Source: Diphasiastrum complanatum
Taxonomy: Eukaryota > Streptophyta > Lycopodiopsida > Lycopodiales > Lycopodiaceae
NCBI GenBank assembly: GCA_029204225.1
Contig: MU832078.1
Span: 24,348-88,347 of the forward strand
Length of the DNA stretch: 64,000 nucleotides
Reading direction: 5' to 3'
This document shows positions 23,001-32,000 of this stretch, one piece after another (position 1 is the stretch's first letter; each line of letters starts with the position of its first letter). Under the pieces are notes generated by a model, which did not search any database, was not told where the DNA came from, and saw only the letters and a list, made by a program, of their open reading frames with translations. Position numbers and translations under genes: made by a program.

Positions 23001-26000
23001 AAACTGGGTGCCTATGGATGAAGACAACAGAGCCATGCAACAATGGTCTTATTTGAAGCAGGGTAACTTGAGCGTGCAGGATTATGCAGACACGTTCGCC
23101 CTTTCGTGCGGAAGGAGCAATCTCATGATTTGCGGGGAGCCATCCAGATGGCTTTGTATTATGAAGGTGGGAAAAGAGCCCAGATCCTATTGCGGTAGCT
23201 GGTACAAGTGGTCAGCAACCTTGGGGACGCAAGGGCAAATGGAACAAAAAGAGAACGTTTGAAGGTCAAACGAATCAGTGACAAGCTCGGGGTGACCAAA
23301 AGAAGAAGGGTGCAGGGACCCCAAAAGGCAAAAGGCAAAGGGCTGTATGGGCAGCCTAATGCCCAAAAGGGTCAGCGTCCTTCAATGTTGTCGCCTCAGG
23401 ACCAAGAACATGCAAAGAGGGAGAACCTCTGTTTTGGATGTTTGGGGTAGCATAGGTGGATGGAATGTCCATGGAACTTGATGCGGACCACATATAATCT
23501 TCAGGTGGACCAGATGAACCAGGGTGATGACCCTATGACAATGGAAAAGATTGAGCACGAAGCCAATCCAAATGTTTCATGCCTCATGAATGTTTCGGTC
23601 GTCAGGAGAGTGGACACGGCTCCACCAGCGCTTTTGTCAAAATCGGCTCGCCAAGGGTATCAATTTCCTAACACTTCTCTTATTGTTATGCGAGGACAGT
23701 TGTGTGGTAGAGATGTTCAGGTTCTATTTGACGCTGGGTCCTCTCATAATGTGTTGAATTCAACTTTGGTACGGAAGTTAGGTGTGAATACTCAACCATC
23801 CCAGTACCAATACACAGTGGAAATGGCTGATGGAAAGGGTACATAGATTTGGGATAAGAGGGTTGTGGGCATTCCACTAACTGTACAAAGTTACACAGAA
23901 GAGTTGGATTTTGAGATAACACGGCTTGCGCGGTTTGATGTGGTGTTGGGCATTTGTTGGCACACGATGCGGAGGCCACACATAGCCTGGGATACTCATG
24001 TGTATGAGTTCCGGTTTGATGGTGTGATGCATTCCCTTCGTGGGGAGCGGGATGTGCCTCCCAGACCGCTTGTTTCAATTACGCAGTTGCATAGGATCCA
24101 TTGTAAGTACATGTGTGTGTCCTTTTTACTTGATATGTCTACTAATACTAGTCAGAGTAGCATGCAGTGTGTGCAAACCAGTACTATTGCCAATTTGGAT
24201 CAAGAGATTAGGAGAGAGTTTTCAGATGTGTTCTTAGATGATCTTCCATCTGTTTTACCTCCCAAGAGAAATGTTGAACATAAGATTGAATTAATACCCG
24301 GATCATGTCCTGTCAATAGACGTCCTTACAGAATGAGTCTTAAGGAGGAAGAGGAAGTGAGACGGTCGATGATTATCTGGCCAAGTGGCAGATACGACCT
24401 AGTTATTCCCCTTTTGCCTCTCCGATCATTCTTGTACAAAAGAAGGATGGATCATGGCGTATGTGTGTGGATTATCGAGGTTTGAACAAGATAACGGTTA
24501 AACATCGATATCCTATGCCACGTATAGATGATTTGCTTGATGCCTTGTCAGGTGCCACTGTGTTCAGTAAAATAGACCTAAAGAGTGGATACCATCAGGT
24601 TAGAGTTTGTGAAGAGTATGTACACAAGACTGCCTTTAGAACTCGGTTCGGTCACTATGAGTATCTTGTGATGCCATTTGGATTGACTAATGCCCCAACT
24701 ACATTCATGATGATGATGAATGATGTGCTCAGACCGTATATGGGTAAGTTTGTCGTAAACTTTGTTGATGACATTTTGACTTACAGTGCAAGTGAGGTCA
24801 AGCATATGGCTCACCTTAGGACTTTGTTTGTTAGAGTCCAGTTACGACTCTATCATGACCTTGGCACGGCCGGTCACCAGAGGGCCTGAGGCCAAGTATT
24901 GGCAAGGGCTAGTGACCGAGGAGGACATCTGTCCCAAGTTGGGACCGGTGCGTCACGAGCAGTGACCCGGTGTGGCCGCCTGACAAGTTGTCAGAGATGT
25001 GGTGTGTCTTGACCGTCGGGACCCTAGCCGTCAATGACGAGATGCTAGCCGACAAGTAGTCGGGGTGACCAAGAGGGTCACAGGTCTTTGGTGGGGCACA
25101 GGGGTGGTACCCTATGAGTCACTCAGTATTCACAGGTCACAGGGGCCAGGCATGCCAAGTGGACTGATCACCCACAGGTGGATGCCATGTGCCAGTTGAC
25201 GGGAATAGCAGGTAGAAGGACTCAAGGAGGGGGTGCCTATGGTTGGGAGGTTCATTCTACACACCGGCTTCTAGGATTCACGAGCTTGGAGAGACTGGCT
25301 TGTGACATTTGGTATCAAAGCCTCGTTCTAGAGAGAGAAAATGTCTTTCTAGAGAGAGAAAGTGTAGAAATTGTCAGATTTTGCTTGTTTTGAGGGGGTT
25401 TTGAGGGAGAAAACGTGGGAGATAGATTGAAGAAGAAAGATGGACCTCCAGCGCTGTTGTTCCTGCATATAAGGAGCCCGCAACAACTTGTTTTGAAAGA
25501 GAAAACTTGGTAAAAGAAATTAGATGCTCCATCGCCCTCCTATACCAGTTTTCTAGCGCTGAAAAGGAGGGAAATAGTTTCAAACTTGAAGAGTTTTGGG
25601 GGCACCAATTTGCTACTGATCTAACGCACCTTTTCCATCTATTCCAGCGCTGTTTGGAAGATCTATTAGCATCCAAAAAACGTGGGAAATTGGAGCGCTC
25701 TAGCGCCCTCCTACAGCCTACCGCTTTTCTGAGGGGATTCCTTTGCTTGGATTCCAGGGAGAGCTCATCCTTTTCTCTTTTCTTTCTTTGTTGTCTTGTA
25801 GTTGAAAAAATTATGGTCAGATTTGCCTTCTCTCATTGCTTTATTACGTACAATTTCTAGTTTGATTTTGTGTTGTCTCTGTTTTATTACATAATGGAGG
25901 AAGATAGAGTAGATATTCCACTAAGTCTACCTGTTGCTCTTCCATCACCACCACCCAGCCCTGTGCTCAGTCCTGCCCATAATCCGCCTACAGTGGCTGC

Positions 26001-29000
26001 CCGTTCGCCTACTAGTACTTCCCCTTCTGTGCAAGCTCGCATGGAGAGTGTGGAAAAGACCGTCGCAGAGATGCGAGCGATGATGGTAGCTGGTGGTTAT
26101 GCGTCTTCCTCGCAGTATGCTCCACCTTATCCGTCTTCTGCTGTTCGTCCTATGTTACATCACTCTATCCAGAAGACAAAGATATTAAACCTACCCGTTT
26201 CGCTGGAAACACTCCCCAACGCAATACTAATATCGTAGATCAGTGGTTTCATAAGTGGGAAGAGTATTTTGATTTGAAACGGTCCCCAACTGAGGAGGGT
26301 TGGCGGGTCCGCAAAGCTGCTTACCATTTCACTGATTTTGCTGACAGGTGGTGGCGCAAGTTGTTGAAGTCTATCTTGGCTTGAGTTTAAGCGAGCTTTC
26401 AGAGCTCAGTTTATTCCTCCACATGAGCATGTGTGTGCGACGGATGCTTGGCTTTTGCATCGTCAGAAGTAGTACATGGTGCAGGAATATGCTGATAGGT
26501 ATCGTGAGACGCTTATCAAGATTCCCGAGTGGCTGGTAGTCCACAAGTTCATATTTGGCCTTCGTGAAGAGTTGAGGCCTTCAGTGCTTAATGAAGGGTG
26601 CAAGACCTTAGAAGAGGCAGTTGCTACAGCTCTCAACTTTCAAGGTAATGTGCGCACCAAGACTGAATCTGGAGCGCCAAGATGGCCTCAGAAGAAGGGT
26701 TCGCGAAAGTCTGGCCAAGCTGGTCAGAAAGGCTTTTTGCAGAAGGATCCTATCCAGATGCAGCAGACTTTGAAGCGCAAGGCAGGATCTCCTATGGCTC
26801 GTCGTGCTTACTACAAGTCTCCCCTCAGTCCTGAGCAAAAGGAAAAGGCCAAGAAAGACGGATTATGCTTTTTCTATCTTGGCAAGCATCTTTTCAAAGA
26901 TTGTCCTCGACATACGGGCAAGAAGCTTCCTACTATGCAATGTCAAGATGAGGGCAAGGATGAGGAAATTTTGGATGACTTGTTGGTAAGTGATGATGAG
27001 GACACTCGTCGTGTCATGACTATTTCGGTGCGGAAGCTTGTTCCAGAGGCACCAGTTTGTTACTTGTCCACCAAGGCGCGGGAAGCTTATCAGTTTCCAG
27101 ATAGTGAACTAATACGAATGAGGGGAAAACTGGAAGGTCATGACGTGCTCGTCTTGTTTGACACAGGTTCCTTGCATAATATCATCAATTCTTGTGTGGT
27201 GAGGAAATTTCACTTGGCTACTGTTCCATCTGATTACCGGTATATTGTTGAGATGCCAGATGGTAAGGGAACAGAGGTTTGGGATGAAAGAATCTCTCGG
27301 GCGTCTTTGTCTATTCAGACATATACCGAGAAGTTAGATTTGAAATTACTAAACTAGCTAAGTTTGATATTGTACTTGGTAAGCGGTGGCATGCAAGTAA
27401 GTAGCCCGCTATAGATTTTAAGTCACATGGGTATAAGTCACAGGGTATGTCTCATGTCTTAAAGGGGGAGAGACCATCTGTTGAGGGTCCTCTTGTTACC
27501 TGTATGCACATAAAGAGAATGGAGATTCAGTATTTGTGGTTGTGTTATGTGAATGTTGATTCTAGTTTTGATTCTTATGTTGGTAATAATCAGATAAGCA
27601 CACTCACTAATAAACCACAAGAAGCTTCATTTACTTTTGCATCCCCTAGTGCACATGCATTTGCATTACAACCTAGATGTGACCCAGCAAGTGAGTTGGA
27701 GAAGTCCATCCACACGCAATTTAAACATGTGCTAATTAGTAATATGCCAGAGGGATTGCCGCCTAGTCGGAACGTTGATCATCGTATTGAGCTCGTTCCA
27801 GGGACAAGTCCGGTATGTAGGCCTCCTTATAGGATGAGCCTAAAAGAGGAAGAGGAAGTCAGAAAGATGTTGGAGTATCTCAAGTTGGGGTACATCCGTC
27901 CGAGTTATTCACCTTTCGCCTCTCCTATTTCATTTGTTAAGAAAAAGGATGGTAGTTTCCGGATGTGTGTAGATTACATGGGATCGAATAAGATAACTGT
28001 AAAGCACAGGTATCCGATGCCCCCAGGATTGATGATCTACTAGATGCATTGCAAGGTGCAACCATTTTCAGTAAGATAGATCTCAAAAGTGGATACCATC
28101 AAATACGGATTCGAGATGAAGACGTCCAGAAGATGGCTTTCCGAACCCGTTTTGGTCATTGTGAATTCTTGGTTATGCCATTTGGGTTAACCAATGCCCC
28201 AGCCACGTTCATGATGCTTTCATGATGCTCATGAGCGATGTCTTGCGAGACTATATGGGCAAATTTGTCGTCAATTTTACTGACGATATATTGGTTTTTA
28301 GTAAAGCGGTTGAGGAGCATGAGATTCATCTCAAGACCGTTTTGGGCAAGTTACAAGCTTCTGTCTTGTATGCCAATGCTCAGAAGACAGAGTTGTGTAA
28401 GACTCGTGTCGAGTATTTGGGTCACGTAGTGATAGCTGAGGGTATTTCGGTTGACCCAGCCAAGGTGGCTGTGGTTAAGAAGTGGCCGATGCCTGCCGAT
28501 ATACGCCAATTACAGTCTTTCTTAGGCTTTTGTAAGTTCTACTGGCACTTTGTTAGAAATTATTCCTAGATAGCTGCTCCTTTAACGGACCAGTTAAGGA
28601 AAAACAACATTGTGATTCGATGGGATGCTGCAGCTCAGCAATGTTTTGAGAACTTGAAGGAGTCAGTGGCCACGGCTCCAGTTCTCAAGATTGTGGATAC
28701 CCAGAAACCTTTTGACCTAGAGACGGATGCAAGTGGCATTGCCCTAGGTGCAATGTTGAGCCAAGGAGGGTCGACCAGTGGCCTTTGAGAGTAAGAAGTT
28801 GACACCAGCTCAACAGAGATATCCTACACACGAGCAAGAGCTGTATGCGATTATACATGTGCACAAGGTGTGGAGACATTATTTATATGGCGCCGAGTTT
28901 TATGTGTACACAGATCATCATACTTTAAGGTATTTTTGCACTCAGCCAGATTTGAAGGGCCGCCAAGCTCATTTGGAAAGTCGCTTCCGAAGAGGGAAGG

Positions 29001-32000
29001 AAAATGTGGTCGCTGATGCACTATCTCGTATACTGCATCAGATGAGCTTTACTGTGGTTGACAGTGGTCTCATGGAGGAGATTAAGAAGGCTCAAGAAAA
29101 GGACCCGCATTGTCAGCGTGTGTGGCCTAATGCGCGCAAGGTAGTCGACCAAATAGAAGAGTCAGTCGAGGCTGTCGCTTCCGTAGAGGCACACACCAGT
29201 ACATATTTAACATACACCGTGAAGGATGGTATGCTATTGAGAAATGGAAGAGTTTTCGTGCCAGACGTGAAGGATCTTCGTCATAAGATACTTCATGAAT
29301 GCCATGATAGTCCCTGCGCAGGGCACCCTGGTATTGATAAGACCAGTGAGCTTTTGGGAAGGCATTATTTATGGCCACGATTGCAGCGGGATGTAAGAGA
29401 GTACGTCCAGCGTTGCACGGCTTGTCAGGTGAACAAGGCCGAGAGAGTAAGTCCTCCAGGCTTGCTACATCCCTTGAGATACCTACAGGAAGGTGGGAAA
29501 GCATCTCTATGGATTTTATTCTTGGGCTACCCAAGACCCAGAATGGATTCAATTCATTAGGGTAGTGGTAGACATGTTTTCCAAGATGGCTCATTTCATC
29601 GCAAGGACAAAGAAAGTCACAGCTCTGCAAGTGGCTGAGTTGTTTATTCAGAACCTCAAAGTTTGTCAGGACCTCAAAGTTGGCACCATACAAATAATGC
29701 CTCCAAGTCTTAAGGGCATGGACTATAGAAAAGAGTTCCTTTTCATAGGCACTGTACCTAGTCTGAGCTGGCTCGAGTTTTTTACTCTTGAACGCAACTG
29801 GTCGTCCACCCTGAGTTAGCACAACACCAACTGCAAAGTCACTAGCATCTGTTTCGACCACAAATGGCTGATTGGGGTCGACGACTTTTAAAACTAGTGC
29901 TGTAGCTAAGGCTGTTTTGAGAGCATCAAAGCTCTCCTGCTGTGCGGACTCCCAAATGAACTCCTTTCCCTTCCCCTTAAGAAGATTTGTCATGGGAACT
30001 GCTATCTGAGCATATTCCTTGACAAATCGTTTGTAATATCCCGCCAAACCAAGAAAGATCTGAAGTTCCAAAATATTTTGAGGTCTTAGCCAACTGAGTA
30101 TGGCTTTAACCTTATTCAGTTCCATCTTAATCCCATTTGACGAGATAATGTGACCCAAATATGCTACTTCTTCAACGAAGAATTCACACTTGGATTGTTT
30201 AGCATAAAGCTTATGCTTTTTGAGCAGTCGAAACACCTTTTTGAGGTGTTTTAGATGCTCCTTCCTCGTTTTGCTGTAGACGAGGATGTCATCTAAAAAT
30301 ACGACTACAAATTACCCAAGTATGGTCTAAGGACACTCACTGTTCATCAAGGTCATAAAGGTAGCTGGAGCATTTGTGAGCCCAAATGGCATCACCTTAA
30401 ATTCATAATGACCGTGACGAGTCCTAAAAGCTGTTTTTGAGACATCTTTCGATTTTATACGGACTTGATGATATCCCGATCTGAGGTCTATTTTACTAAA
30501 AAATATAGCCCCGTCGAGTTGATCAAAGAACTCGTCTGCCCGAGGCATAGGATATTTATTCTTTATTGTGACTTTATTGAGGGCTCTGTAATCTACGCAA
30601 AGACGCATAGACACCTCTTTCTTTTTCACGAATAGGACTGGTGAGGCCCATGGTGAACTACTGGTCTGAATTTGGCCTTTCCCAAGATAATCTGTTAACT
30701 GCCTAGTTATTTCTTCATCCTCTGTTCGGCTGACCCGATACGGAGGTTTAGAAACAGGTGTTGTACCTGATACTAGGTTTATTACATGATCTACCTCTCT
30801 GCTGGGTGGAAAACCATGTGGCAAATCTTCAGGAAAAACATCTTTAAATTTAGACAATAAAGTTTCTAATTTACTGATTTTCTGCTGTATAGAACTAGAA
30901 ATAGAAACTTCAGGAATAAACTGAAAGTCACATAAGAATACCTGATGGTCGTCGTCTCCGATTAGCTGACAGAGCTCTGAACTGCAGACCATAGGACTGT
31001 TGGGAACATCATGCTCCCCATGCAACTGGATCTCTCAGCCTTTATGCTGAAAGCTGAGGGTGTTCTCCTGATAATTTCTATGGAGGGAAGGTCCTAAACT
31101 GTAGAGCCAATCTCTCCCGAGAACAATGTCTATACGATCGAGGTGCATAATCTGAAAGTTTATTTCATCTCGGTACCCCTGAATACCAAGATTTAAGTTA
31201 CTTACCATAGTTTCCCAGATTTTCTTATCTTCACCCTTAGCTCTTGAAACTATGTACCTATGCTGACTAGGTACTTCTGTAGGTTAAGCTTTTTAACCAA
31301 GGTGTAGTTGATGAAATTATGGGTTGCCCCATCATCAACCATAACTCTTACTGACTGGTTACCAACTTTCCCATGCATACGTACTAGGTCATGCGGCCCA
31401 AAGCTGAAGGGTCTCGCAAGCATAGCAGAGGTCAGCTGGCAACAGTGTTCTTCATGATACACTTTGATCTCGGAAGCTGCCGAGTCACTGGGGAAACTTA
31501 CAGTCTGAACAAGATGAACTTGTTTCTTATCTATTTCATCTTTTTTAGTGAAGGGCCCCTTGGGACACTGTCTGACTGTGTGTCCCTTGCCCATACACAC
31601 AAAGCACAAACGTTCTTGTTTGGCTTTCTCAAAATCTTCTGGTTTTAAGGGTTGTATGAGTGAAGGGCGTTTCTGAGGAGCTTCACTTTTGAATTTATCT
31701 TCTTTCTTTCTTTTTAAAAATTTCTTTTTAAATTGAAAGTCTTTCTGAGGAGGCTGCTCAGAAAGAGGCTGTTGTCTCACCCTCTTCCTACCCACTGAAT
31801 CGATCATAGATTTGAGCATATTTGAGAGCTTGCTCAAGGGTAGTAGGCGAGTTTCTCTGGACCTCTACTTTATATTCATCTTTGAGGCCTCGGAAAACCC
31901 CTCTGATTTTCTGATAATCATCCGATGTGTTTCAAAGCTCTTTCGTTCAAGAGATCTCATCTTTATTTTGTGAATAGCAAAAAATAGCCAAGCATGCCTC

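Noticed and set aside
29127-29660. C-terminal half of a 369-codon minus-strand frame (29127-30236)
   Set aside because: Only the part above about 29661 is gypsy E RNase H. The rest is the antisense of gypsy D integrase, read through by chance.
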